NCBI GenBank assembly: GCA_910588285.1
Contig: CAJUQB010000017.1
Location: 1 to 60,500 of the forward strand
Direction of reading: 5' to 3'
From: an uncultured Lachnospiraceae bacterium
Lineage (GTDB): Bacteria > Bacillota > Clostridia > Lachnospirales > Lachnospiraceae
DNA: 60,500 bases
A program made the position numbers and the translations under genes. The notes beneath the pieces are model-generated. The model searched no databases, was not told where the DNA came from, and worked only from the letters and a program-made list of their open reading frames with translations. Shown here one piece after another: positions 24,358 to 32,684 of this stretch (positions are counted from its first letter, which is position 1; every line of letters begins with the position of its first letter).

Positions 24358-25548
24358 ATGAAAGCAGCAAATACTATGGAGGTACGTCAACAGAACGCAT
24401 CCTATATTTTACATGACATTGAGTGCAATCCCGGTATTACCAATGCCGAGATTGCACAGGGACGGGGCTTGAGCGTCCCCACAATATCCAATATCGTAAA
24501 CATCCTGAAGAACGGCGATATGATCATGACGGCCGGAACGGGAGAGTCTTCCGGGGGAAGGCGCCCCTTCCAGCTGTCCTTAAATGCAGGATACCAGAGC
24601 TATGTGGGAGTCAGCATTGCAAAGCATACGGTGTATCTGGTGCTGATTGATTTCGCGGGACAGATTCTGGACAAGCAGCGGCATTATGTAGATTTTGCCG
24701 GTACGGAGGAATACTGGCAGCAGATTGCCGGGCTGGTTTCAGGGCTGCAGGAGCAGGCACAGGGCCCCTGTCAGGTGGGGATTGCTCTGCCCGGTTTTGT
24801 GGACCGCAGCAGGAATATGGCTCTTGGTACGTATACTCTTGGGGTGGCGGAGGTTGCGCTGGATTACATCTGTGAGCTTCTGGACCACAGGGTGGTGACC
24901 GGGGATTCCTGCAGACTTGCAGGTCTGGCGCAGATGTTTGGAAAGCGGGATTTTGCAGATTCCTTTTTTATCCTTCTCAGCAGGAGAATCAGCGGGATTT
25001 TGATCCAGGGAAAGGAATTTTTCCATATGGATCGGTCCAGTCTGGATATCGGCAGCATGATCCTGGATCCCAATGGCACAACCTCGGCCTATGGGATCCC
25101 TGGAAGCTTTCTGGAGCTGTGCTCTGCCAGCAGGATTATGGATATGGCCAAGGAATGCTCCAAGGCCGATACCGTGGAGGATTTTTTTGCGGAGCTTGCA
25201 AAGGGGGATCAGGCGCTGGAGACAATATGGCATGCGTTTTTGAAGAATTTATCCGTCGCACTGCACAATATCAGCGCTATTTTTGGCGTGGGCATTGTTG
25301 TCGGCGGGGAGATGGCAAAATATATTGAACCGTTTGCAATGGAGCTGGACGAATATCTCCGCAGGCTTACCCCGGATCATGAATGGAAGGTGGAACTGCA
25401 TTTCAGCGGTTACGGGGAGTACGACGATGCCTATGGCGCGGCGCTGGAGGCCAGGGGCTTTCAGATTGGGGAGCAGCTGCCTGTGATTCTGAAAAACGCG
25501 GCAGCGTCCCAGGTACAGGCAAAGCCCAAGACTCGCCGGAGAAATTAG
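24358..25548 (+). CDS. ROK-family transcriptional regulator
   Basis: A 396-residue protein with an N-terminal winged helix-turn-helix (residues about 10-65, T-N-A-E-I-A...S-V-P-T-I-S-N-I-V) and a C-terminal ROK sugar-kinase-like domain. The C-x-C-G-x-x-G-C zinc motif of typical ROK proteins is not present and the ATP-binding glycine motif is weak, so the sensor half is diverged. It probably senses a sugar or sugar derivative. It lies between the isomerase operon and the thiolase-like pair and is the likely regulator of the locus (inference). The start is an ATG with a weak ribosome site. Confidence 0.85.
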   Translation: MKAANTMEVRQQNASYILHDIECNPGITNAEIAQGRGLSVPTISNIVNILKNGDMIMTAGTGESSGGRRPFQLSLNAGYQSYVGVSIAKHTVYLVLIDFAGQILDKQRHYVDFAGTEEYWQQIAGLVSGLQEQAQGPCQVGIALPGFVDRSRNMALGTYTLGVAEVALDYICELLDHRVVTGDSCRLAGLAQMFGKRDFADSFFILLSRRISGILIQGKEFFHMDRSSLDIGSMILDPNGTTSAYGIPGSFLELCSASRIMDMAKECSKADTVEDFFAELAKGDQALETIWHAFLKNLSVALHNISAIFGVGIVVGGEMAKYIEPFAMELDEYLRRLTPDHEWKVELHFSGYGEYDDAYGAALEARGFQIGEQLPVILKNAAASQVQAKPKTRRRN

Positions 25549-25622
25549 GAATCAAGGGGCAGATGCCAAAAGGAACAGCCTCCGATGCAGACGAATGTGC
25601 GCAAAGCAAAGGAGGCAATGAT

Positions 25623-26906
25623 ATGATACCAGGAAAATTAGGGAGATATGCACGGAGCGTTTCCATTATTGGAATCGGTGCAACTCCCTTTTGTGATATT
25701 AGTGAGGATCCGGAGCTTAAGGGTCTCACCGAGGGGGAATTTTTCGGACATGCAGCCTTGATGGCTATGGAGGATGCAGGGCTGGAACCCCGGGATGTGG
25801 ATTATTTCTACCACGGGTCGGCCAATCCCAAGTTTTTTAATTTCGCGGCAACGCCCAATATGCAGGTGGCAGAGTGGTTCGGCATGCGGGGCAAGGGCTC
25901 CATCCATCACTCGGAGGCTTGCTGTACCGGCTACGCAGGACTGGAGGAGGCTGTGAAGGATGTGGCCAGCGGGGCCCACGACATTGTGCTCAGCGGCTGT
26001 GTGGAGATGTCCTGCGGTCTGCCCGTTCCGGGGCAGCCGGCTCATCTGCGCCGCGGAATTACCACAGATGATGTAATTCCGGATCTGGAGGCCATCATGG
26101 ACCGGGCCTATACCCGCGCTCTGGGGGGCGGCCATATCGGGCAGGATGACTGGATGGATCTCTACAAGCAGCAGTACGGGCTGACCGACGAGCAGGTGGA
26201 TGAGGTGCTGAACACCATGTCCTACCATGGGCGCAGGGCAGCGGCCGTGAATCCCCTGGCCATGCTGCGTACCCCCTTTGAGGAGCTGGCCAGGGAGAGC
26301 GGGTTTGAGGATCCGATGGAATATCTGCGCTCTGCCCATAATCCCAAGAGCACTCAGTATCTGCGGATTACCGGCACTGCAGCCAGCGCAGACGGGGCAG
26401 CCTGCGTGATTGTCTGTCCGACGGAAATGGCTCATCAGTTTAAGCAGAAGCCGGTGGAGGTGCTGGGAATCGGAGCCTCCTGCCTGGAGCTGATGCGCCC
26501 CCACAATGAGATGGAGATTACCAAGGAGGCTGCACGCCAGGTCTATGAGATGACAGGCCTTAGCCCGGCGGACATTGACCTTCTGCTGGTGAACGATTTT
26601 GTGCTGGCATCCCAGCTGTGCGCGGCCGAGGAGGTGGGCTACCTTCCAAGGGGCGAGGGCTGGAAATGGGTATTGGAGGGCAGGACAGCCTTTGACGGCG
26701 ACCGTCCCATCAATCCCCACGGCGGACGTACCTCCTATGGCCATGCCTATGGCGCTTCCGGCATGGCGGATGTCTATGAAGCTGTTCTTCAGCTTCGGGG
26801 CCAGGCAGGCGCCCACCAAGTGAAGAACCAGCCCAGGACAGCGATGCTTCGGGGCTTCGGAGGCGGGCAGAACTGCAGAATTCCGATTTTAAGAACCGTG
26901 GAGTAA
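25623..26906 (+). CDS. Thiolase-like acyl-CoA enzyme (SCPx/acetyl-CoA acetyltransferase type)
   Basis: A 427-residue thiolase-fold protein with the nucleophile region S-E-A-C-C-T-G-Y (Cys100 or Cys101) and a late His in S-Y-G-H-A-Y-G-A-S-G. It belongs to the diverged thiolases that work with a DUF35 zinc-ribbon partner, as the next gene provides. The ATG at 25623 follows GGAGG by seven bases; an 80-codon upstream extension overlaps the ROK gene and is rejected. The reaction could be C-C bond formation or cleavage on an acyl-CoA. It is clearly distinct from the thlA at 14685. Confidence 0.85.
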   Translation: MIPGKLGRYARSVSIIGIGATPFCDISEDPELKGLTEGEFFGHAALMAMEDAGLEPRDVDYFYHGSANPKFFNFAATPNMQVAEWFGMRGKGSIHHSEACCTGYAGLEEAVKDVASGAHDIVLSGCVEMSCGLPVPGQPAHLRRGITTDDVIPDLEAIMDRAYTRALGGGHIGQDDWMDLYKQQYGLTDEQVDEVLNTMSYHGRRAAAVNPLAMLRTPFEELARESGFEDPMEYLRSAHNPKSTQYLRITGTAASADGAACVIVCPTEMAHQFKQKPVEVLGIGASCLELMRPHNEMEITKEAARQVYEMTGLSPADIDLLLVNDFVLASQLCAAEEVGYLPRGEGWKWVLEGRTAFDGDRPINPHGGRTSYGHAYGASGMADVYEAVLQLRGQAGAHQVKNQPRTAMLRGFGGGQNCRIPILRTVE

Positions 26907-26920
26907 GGAGGGGGAAACAG

Positions 26921-27319
26921 ATGAAAATAGAAAAAATCGTGGAAAAGTTTTACGACGGCCTGGCAGAGCACAAGCTCTATGGGCGTAAATGCAAGGAATG
27001 CGGAGCCATTGAGTATCCGCCAAGGTATGCCTGCAATACCTGCGGCTACCACGAGACCGAGTGGGTAGAGCTCTCCGGAAAGGGGAAGCTTCACAGCATC
27101 ATCCTGCCCTCCACCCTCAACGCAGATCCCTGGAACGACAAGATCGGGCCCTACGCTTACGGGCTGGTGGAGCTGGAGGAAGGGCCGATGTTCAACTGTA
27201 CGGTCTTTGGCATAAAACGCAAGATGGCCAAGGTCCTGCGGGATCAGCTGCCAGTGCCGGTCCACGCACTGTATGCAGAGCGGGAAGGGTTTACGACAGT
27301 GTTTTTTGAGCTGGATTGA
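26921..27319 (+). CDS. DUF35 zinc-ribbon/OB-fold protein, thiolase partner
   Basis: A 132-residue protein with an N-terminal rubredoxin-like zinc ribbon (C-K-E-C at about residue 25 and C-N-T-C) and a C-terminal OB fold. DUF35 proteins bind diverged thiolases and are thought to shuttle CoA or acyl groups. It is 14 bases after the thiolase gene, and a terminator follows, so the two form a transcription unit end. Confidence 0.9.
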   Translation: MKIEKIVEKFYDGLAEHKLYGRKCKECGAIEYPPRYACNTCGYHETEWVELSGKGKLHSIILPSTLNADPWNDKIGPYAYGLVELEEGPMFNCTVFGIKRKMAKVLRDQLPVPVHALYAEREGFTTVFFELD

Positions 27320-27324
27320 AAAAA

Positions 27325-27369
27325 ATCCCCGGATTGCCATGAGATGGTGATCCGGGGAGTATTTTTATT
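27325..27369 (+). terminator. Terminator after the DUF35 gene
   Basis: ATCCCCGGAT (27325-27334) pairs with ATCCGGGGA (27350-27358), followed by GTATTTTTATT. Confidence 0.85.
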
Positions 27370-27466
27370 CTTTGATGTCATCAATGTCTGTCAGGTTGAC
27401 ACCTGCAATGTTCTTCTTAAAATCCTCCATAGCCTTCTGTGTGATCTCCAAATTCGTAATTGGCAT
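27365..27466 (-). CDS. Possible 33-residue small protein
   Basis: A short open frame reads M-P-I-T-N-L-E-I-T-Q-K and ends D-I-D-D-I-K-E, acidic at the C-terminus. It lies in an otherwise gene-free gap and its stop abuts the terminator on the other strand. The upstream AAAGTGAG is a weak ribosome site. No family was recognised. The region between it and the nitroreductase gene holds only a small TTCCGC/GCGGAA hairpin followed by A-rich sequence. Confidence 0.35.
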   Translation of the reverse strand: MPITNLEITQKAMEDFKKNIAGVNLTDIDDIKE

Positions 27467-27705
27467 TTGCTCACTTTCTGCATGTAGAATGACAAGTTGC
27501 TTTTTATACAATATAGCATAACCAAGCGATAAAGTCTAATTTATTTTGCTTTCCGGATCATATTCTCATGGAATGTATATACGCCGAGAATTTGATCCGT
27601 AGATTTCCGCTTTGAAGGCGGAAAAAGAAAACTTGAGGATCAGAGGAGAAACGGATATGATAAATAAAGAGCTCTTCATAAAAATGAATCTAAGGAGGCA
27701 GGAGT

Positions 27706-28254
27706 ATGAATCAAACAGTAGAAATGATCAAGAACCGGGCATCTATCCGCAAGTTTACGGATGAGCTTTTGACCAGGGAGGAGCGTCAGGCGCTGGTGGA
27801 CGCTGCCCTTTCCGCTCCCAGCGGGGCCAATCTGCAGAACTGGCATTTCAGCTTTGTGGAGGACAAGAAGGTTGTAAATGAGATCGAGACCTACCTGGTG
27901 GACCGGGTGATGGCTGGGGACAATGACTTTATCAAGCAGCTGATCGAGAGCCGGGGAAGGAAGATTTTCTTCAATGCGGCTGTGGTGGTATTTATCTCCA
28001 CCAAGGATGGCGGCAGCCTGGTGGATGCCGGCGTAGCCATTGAGAATATTGTGCTGGCGGCAGAATCCATGGGCCTTGGAAGCTGTATCCTGGGGGGATG
28101 CAGGGATGCCTTCAACCTGGAGCGGGGAGATTACTTCAAGAAGCTGGTGCAATTCCCGGAGGGGTATGAGTTTGCAGTGGGAGCGGCCATCGGTCATCCG
28201 GCAATGGAGGCAACGCCTCATGAGCGGCTGGAGGAGAAGGTGACCTTTATTTGA
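27706..28254 (+). CDS. Nitroreductase-family flavoprotein
   Basis: A 182-residue FMN-dependent NAD(P)H oxidoreductase. The FMN phosphate-binding pattern R-A-S-I-R-K-F is at residues 12-18, S-A-P-S-G-A-N-L-Q-N-W is the family's second motif, and A-A-E-S-M-G-L-G-S-C forms the late FMN contact. It is a compact single-domain member preceded by AAGGAGG. It has its own terminator, and its role in this locus is unclear. Confidence 0.88.
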   Translation: MNQTVEMIKNRASIRKFTDELLTREERQALVDAALSAPSGANLQNWHFSFVEDKKVVNEIETYLVDRVMAGDNDFIKQLIESRGRKIFFNAAVVVFISTKDGGSLVDAGVAIENIVLAAESMGLGSCILGGCRDAFNLERGDYFKKLVQFPEGYEFAVGAAIGHPAMEATPHERLEEKVTFI

Positions 28255-28269
28255 GGATTTAGATTGCAG

Positions 28270-28303
28270 TGGGGCTGCTTCTGGCAGCCCCATTTAGATT
28301 TTT
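28270..28303 (+). terminator. Terminator after the nitroreductase gene
   Basis: TGGGGCTGC-TTCTG-GCAGCCCCA followed by TTTAGATTTTT. Confidence 0.85.
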
Positions 28304-28406
28304 GAAAATTTCTTTTTGCTCTGACCATCTTTTTTCTGCATTTTCGGCGAAATTTTCTGTTATTTTATCCAAATAATCTGTTTATTATCCTACTTTACAT
28401 ATCACT

Positions 28407-28471
28407 TTGACAAATACTTTATTTAAAACTTATAATAATATATTGACAAAAGCAACAAATGAGATTATGAT
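28407..28471 (+). promoter_or_regulatory. Two tandem promoters of the glycoside/importer operon
   Basis: TTGACA (28407-28412), 18 bases, TATAAT (28431-28436), then TTGACA (28443-28448), 17 bases, TATGAT (28466-28471). Both are near consensus and point at the isomerase gene at 28525. Confidence 0.8.
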
Positions 28472-28524
28472 TAGTATAGAGCCTGAACAAATAAAAAAGG
28501 TATCACGAACGGAGGTAAAATATT

Positions 28525-29514
28525 ATGGCAAGACCAGTAACATTGATGACAGCCCAATGGGCGGACATTCCCTTTGAGGAGATGTGTGCATTGGCCAAGA
28601 AGATGGGCTATGACGGCCTGGAGATTGCGTGCTGGGGGAATCATTTTGACGTGAACCGGGCAGTGGAGGATCCGGCTTATGTAAAATGGGTTCTGGATAC
28701 CCTCAAGGAGAACGGCCTGATCTGCCAGGCCATTGCGGCCCATGTGATCGGGCAGTGCGTGGGAGATTACAATGATCCCCGCCTGAACAATTTTGCACCG
28801 GCAGAGCTGGCAGATAAGCCCGATGAGATCCGCGCCTGGGCTATCCGCACGATGATGAATGCCCCCAAGGCGGCAGAGCTGTTAGGAGTACATATTATCA
28901 CCGGGTTTGTGGGATCCCCCATCTGGAAATATCTGTATTCCTTCCCCCAGACCACGGAGGAGATGGTGGAGGCAGGATTCCAGGAGATCTACGACCTGTG
29001 GAAGCCCATTATGGATGAGTGCAGGAACCATGATGTGAAGTTTGCTCTGGAAGTGCACCCGGGTGAGATTGCATTTGATTATTATTCCACCAAGCGTCTG
29101 CTGGAGAAATTCGCAGACTGTCCGGAGTTTGGATTGAATTTTGACCCCAGCCACCTGATCTGGCAGGGAATTACACCCCATGTATTTTTGAATGATTTCA
29201 TTGACCGGGTATATCATGTACATATGAAGGATGCTGCCGTAACGTTAGACGGCAGAAGCGGTCTTCTGGGTTCCCATATTGACTTCGGCGATCTGCGGAG
29301 AGGATGGAATTTCCGCTCCCTGGGCCACGGAGATGTGAACTTTGAGGACATTATCCGGGTGCTGAACGCCTACAATTACCAGGGTCCCCTTTCCGTGGAG
29401 TGGGAGGATTCCGGTATGGAGCGTGTGTATGGGGCCACAGAGGCGGCAGAATTTGTGCGGAAGGTTGATTTTGCACCTTCAGATGTAGCCTTTGACGCGG
29501 CTATTGCCAACTGA
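28525..29514 (+). CDS. TIM-barrel sugar phosphate isomerase/epimerase family protein
   Basis: A 329-residue AP_endonuc_2-type TIM barrel with a full metal-ligand set: Glu in A-L-E-V-H-P, Asp in N-F-D-P-S-H, His in H-V-H-M-K-D and Glu in S-V-E-W-E-D. It is followed 17 bases later by a Gfo/Idh/MocA dehydrogenase. This pairing occurs in bacterial pathways that oxidise a sugar at C3 and then isomerise or cleave the keto-sugar, including C-glycoside breakdown. The exact substrate is unknown. Confidence 0.88.
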   Translation: MARPVTLMTAQWADIPFEEMCALAKKMGYDGLEIACWGNHFDVNRAVEDPAYVKWVLDTLKENGLICQAIAAHVIGQCVGDYNDPRLNNFAPAELADKPDEIRAWAIRTMMNAPKAAELLGVHIITGFVGSPIWKYLYSFPQTTEEMVEAGFQEIYDLWKPIMDECRNHDVKFALEVHPGEIAFDYYSTKRLLEKFADCPEFGLNFDPSHLIWQGITPHVFLNDFIDRVYHVHMKDAAVTLDGRSGLLGSHIDFGDLRRGWNFRSLGHGDVNFEDIIRVLNAYNYQGPLSVEWEDSGMERVYGATEAAEFVRKVDFAPSDVAFDAAIAN

Positions 29515-29531
29515 CAGAAGGAGGCAGACCA

Positions 29532-30680
29532 ATGAAGGAGACATTGAATTACGGAATGGTAGGCGGAAGCCTGACTGCCTTTATCGGCGGTGTACATAGA
29601 GTTGGCGTTGATTTTGACGGAAGGGCTTTTTTGAAGGCCGGATGCTTCAGTCAGAATCAGGAGAAGAATCAGGAGTGCGCCAGATTCTACCAGGTAGATG
29701 CAGATCGTACCTACAGCAGCTACCAGGAGATGGCCAAGGCAGAAGGAGCCAGAGAGGACGGCATTGATTTTGTGACCATTACGGCCCCCAATGACGTTCA
29801 CTATGAGGCGGCCAAGGCATTTTTGGAAAACGGCATCCATGTGCTCTGCGAGAAGCCCCTGTGTTTTGAGGTGGAGCAGGCGGAGGAGTTGAAGCAGCTG
29901 GCAGAGGCTAAGGGCCTGCTGTTCTGTGTGAATTATTCCTATTCCGGCAACGCCATGGTGAAGGAGGCCCGGGAGCTGATCACCGGCGGAGCCATCGGTG
30001 ATGTGATCAATGTGAATGCAGAATATCTCCAGGAGTATCTGGTGGACGATATTGGAGCCGGAGACCAGGTGATGGTGAAGCTTTCCTCCTGGAGGAAGGA
30101 TCCCGAGGTTGCCGGGATTTCCAACTGTGTGGGGGATATCGGAACTCACATTGAGAATACGGTAAGCTATATGACCGGTCTCAAATTAAAACGTGTGGCA
30201 GCCAAGCTGGATTACTGGGGACAGCCCCTGGATCTGAATGCCAATATCCTGGTGGAATTTGAGAACGGGGCCCACGGCGTGTTCTGCTCTTCCCAGGTGT
30301 GTGTAGGCCATATGAACGGCCTGGTGGTGCGGGTATTTGGTACCAAGGGAGCCATTGAGTGGGTGCAGGAGAATCCCAATATCCTGTATGTGACCTTAAA
30401 GGGCCAGCCTACCCAGATCTACAACCGGGGTATGGGCTATGTGACGGACCGCACAGCCAGCATCAGCCGGATTCCCTCTGGCCATCCGGAAGGGTTGTAT
30501 GTGGCCTTTGCCAATATTTACAAGGTGTGGATTTCCAGTATCTTAAAGCTGGCCAACGGAGAGAAGCTTGGCGGCTATGACTATGACTTCCCCTCCCTGG
30601 AGGAGGGCATCGCAGGAGTGAAGTTCATCCATGCCTGCGTGGAGAGCAGCAAAAAGGATGCGGCCTGGGTAGAGGTGTAA
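29532..30680 (+). CDS. Gfo/Idh/MocA-family oxidoreductase
   Basis: A 382-residue NAD(P)-dependent sugar dehydrogenase. The N-terminal Rossmann fold is unusual in opening G-M-V-G-G-S-L-T-A-F. The core motif C-E-K-P-L contains the catalytic Lys, and G-D-I-G-T-H carries the catalytic Asp and His. It resembles the dehydrogenases that make 3-keto-glycosides (ThuB-, DgpA-like), although sequence alone cannot give the position oxidised. It follows the isomerase closely and precedes the importer. Confidence 0.88.
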   Translation: MKETLNYGMVGGSLTAFIGGVHRVGVDFDGRAFLKAGCFSQNQEKNQECARFYQVDADRTYSSYQEMAKAEGAREDGIDFVTITAPNDVHYEAAKAFLENGIHVLCEKPLCFEVEQAEELKQLAEAKGLLFCVNYSYSGNAMVKEARELITGGAIGDVINVNAEYLQEYLVDDIGAGDQVMVKLSSWRKDPEVAGISNCVGDIGTHIENTVSYMTGLKLKRVAAKLDYWGQPLDLNANILVEFENGAHGVFCSSQVCVGHMNGLVVRVFGTKGAIEWVQENPNILYVTLKGQPTQIYNRGMGYVTDRTASISRIPSGHPEGLYVAFANIYKVWISSILKLANGEKLGGYDYDFPSLEEGIAGVKFIHACVESSKKDAAWVEV

Positions 30681-30704
30681 GTACAAAGAGGCAGGGAAGA
30701 TTAC

Positions 30705-30815
30705 ATGAGAGAAACACCCATTGCTCACCAAATCAGGGAGGAGGGGAGGCAGTTTCTATTGGAGGGGCATTGGGCAGATCCTATAAATCAGTTGAAATGG
30801 TATCGTGTAAAGTGA
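30705..30815 (+). CDS. Possible 36-residue small protein between dehydrogenase and binding protein
   Basis: A short open frame of 37 codons reads M-R-E-T-P-I-A-H-Q-I and ends N-Q-L-K-W-Y-R-V-K. It fills the 150-base gap almost exactly, ending 15 bases before the next start, with AGGGAAG upstream. The composition (Trp, His, charged residues) looks protein-like. It may be a small protein, a leader peptide or the tail of a decayed gene. No family recognised. Confidence 0.4.
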   Translation: MRETPIAHQIREEGRQFLLEGHWADPINQLKWYRVK

Positions 30816-30830
30816 AAGGAAGGTAATTGA

Positions 30831-32579
30831 ATGAAAAAGCAATTGGTAAAAAGACTTTTGGCAGGAACGCTGGCTGTTATGATGATGGCAAGCCTGGCAG
30901 CCTGCGGCGGAGAGGACCAAACCCAGGGAGGAGCCGCAGACAGTGGGCAGAACCAGGAAGCGCCTGCAGAGGGCGGACAGGACCAGGAAGCGCCTGCAGA
31001 GGGCGGTTCCCAGGAGCAGGGAGATACCGGAGCTCCGGCTGCAAAGCCTACCGCAGTATCTGAAATTGAGATTAACAAAGCAGGTACAGATGCAACAGGA
31101 AATATTGACGGTTCCCAGGAGCCGGAGGGGATCCAGCCTGGCACTGTATTCCGCTACTGGACCAACTATGACATTCCCCTGTATGCGCCCTGGAAGGACA
31201 ACCGGGCAGCAGTGCTGTCTTATCAGATTTACGACAATCTGCTGATTAAGTACAAGGGCGACCGGAATGATATCCGCTGCAATATCGCGAAGGACTACCA
31301 GGTGTCAGATGACGGTCTTGTGTGGACCTTCCAGCTGCGAGAGGATGTTACTTTTTCTGACGGCTGTGGGCTTACAGCACAGGATTTCATTGCTACCTGG
31401 GATGTAATGCAGAAGGAACAGCCCCGTCCTTTTGCCAGCGTGGACAAATACGAGGCCAATGGCGACTATGAGCTGGTAATTACCTTGAAGGCTCCCAATC
31501 CCACTTTCATCTATGAGCTGCCTACCCAGAGTATCTACGGCGTTGTATGTCATGAGAAGCTGGAGCAGTTCGGACCGGATGACAATGGCTCTGCAGTGGG
31601 CTGCGGCGCTTACTATGTGGAAAGCTATGAGACAGGAAGCAAATTTGTGCTGAAGGCAAGAGAGGATTACTGGAATGAGGAGAAGATGCCTCATATCGAG
31701 ACCTGCGAGCTGGTAATCATTCCGGATGAGAATACAGCTATGATGGGTCTGATGACCGGGGATCTTGACTGTATGAACACCGTTGATATTGAGGTTATGA
31801 ATAACCTGGTAGCAAATGATATTACCCTGGCTTTGATTGAGGATCGTGAGAATCCCTTCTGGCTGAACGGCAGCAAGGTTGACTGTCTGAAGGATATCCG
31901 GGTGCGTGAGGCTCTGTGCCATATGGTAGACTGGGAGGCTCTGTCCCAGCTGGTATATGACGGCTTATATCCCCATCCCAACAGCTATTTGACCGGCGAT
32001 CATGTAGCAGAATTTTCTGACAAATATACCTATGATCCTGAGAAGGGCTTAAGCCTGCTGGAAGAGGCTGGTTACAAGCCGGAGGATATTAAGTTCACGA
32101 TTTTGGCAGACCCGGATTTCACCAATCTGGAAGTTGCTATGGTTGCACAGTTCAATGAGCTGGGACTTACCGGCATCACAACAGAGACCTTTGACGGCGC
32201 CACCTGCTATGGTATGCTGAAGTCCGGTGATTACGAGTGCTTCCCCTGCCACAATGGATACGACCCGGAATCTCCCCTGACACCCTTTACCATGGGATTG
32301 CTGGAGGGCGGCTCCCAGCCATGTATGTTCTTGAAGGCAGTAGACGAGGAAGCTTATAACCAGGCAGTAGAGCTGTACAACAAAGCAACTACCTCCCCCA
32401 CAGTGGATGAATTCAACAAGAATATCATTGAGCTGGAGGATCTGGTACAGGAGCAGTGCCTTGCTCTTGGCGGTTTGCAGGTAATCAGAGGATATGCATT
32501 TGCAGATCATATCCGCGGAGCATATATCTCTCCGGTAAGTGCTGAGCTGCAGATGTGCCATCTGTGGATTGCAGAATGA
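30831..32579 (+). CDS. Solute-binding lipoprotein, ABC family 5 (SBP_bac_5)
   Basis: A 582-residue lipoprotein with lipobox L-A-A-C (Cys25), then a Gln/Glu/Gly/Ala-rich linker containing two copies of E-A-P-A-E-G-G (near residues 44-57) and the family 5 binding domain. It sits directly after sugar-modifying enzymes rather than peptidases. Family 5 proteins can bind oligosaccharides and glycosides, so a sugar-containing ligand is plausible (inference). AAAGGAAGG precedes the ATG. Confidence 0.92.
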   Translation: MKKQLVKRLLAGTLAVMMMASLAACGGEDQTQGGAADSGQNQEAPAEGGQDQEAPAEGGSQEQGDTGAPAAKPTAVSEIEINKAGTDATGNIDGSQEPEGIQPGTVFRYWTNYDIPLYAPWKDNRAAVLSYQIYDNLLIKYKGDRNDIRCNIAKDYQVSDDGLVWTFQLREDVTFSDGCGLTAQDFIATWDVMQKEQPRPFASVDKYEANGDYELVITLKAPNPTFIYELPTQSIYGVVCHEKLEQFGPDDNGSAVGCGAYYVESYETGSKFVLKAREDYWNEEKMPHIETCELVIIPDENTAMMGLMTGDLDCMNTVDIEVMNNLVANDITLALIEDRENPFWLNGSKVDCLKDIRVREALCHMVDWEALSQLVYDGLYPHPNSYLTGDHVAEFSDKYTYDPEKGLSLLEEAGYKPEDIKFTILADPDFTNLEVAMVAQFNELGLTGITTETFDGATCYGMLKSGDYECFPCHNGYDPESPLTPFTMGLLEGGSQPCMFLKAVDEEAYNQAVELYNKATTSPTVDEFNKNIIELEDLVQEQCLALGGLQVIRGYAFADHIRGAYISPVSAELQMCHLWIAE

Positions 32580-32610
32580 TTTTAGGAATAGAATCAGTGA
32601 GTGAATGAGA

Positions 32611-32652
32611 AGAGGGATACCGGTAGGTTCCGGCCTATGGGTATCCCTTTCT
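32611..32652 (+). terminator. Attenuator-like hairpin between binding protein and permease
   Basis: AGAGGGATACC (32611-32621) pairs with GGTATCCCTTT (32640-32650), with T-rich sequence after it. It occupies the same place as the hairpin at 3305-3352 in the first importer operon. Confidence 0.6.
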
Positions 32653-32684
32653 CTATCTTTGTGGAATCTTTTGGAGGTATCTAC

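Noticed and set aside
25383..25622. 80-codon upstream extension of the thiolase-like gene
   Set aside because: It overlaps the ROK gene, and the ATG at 25623 has a well-spaced GGAGG.
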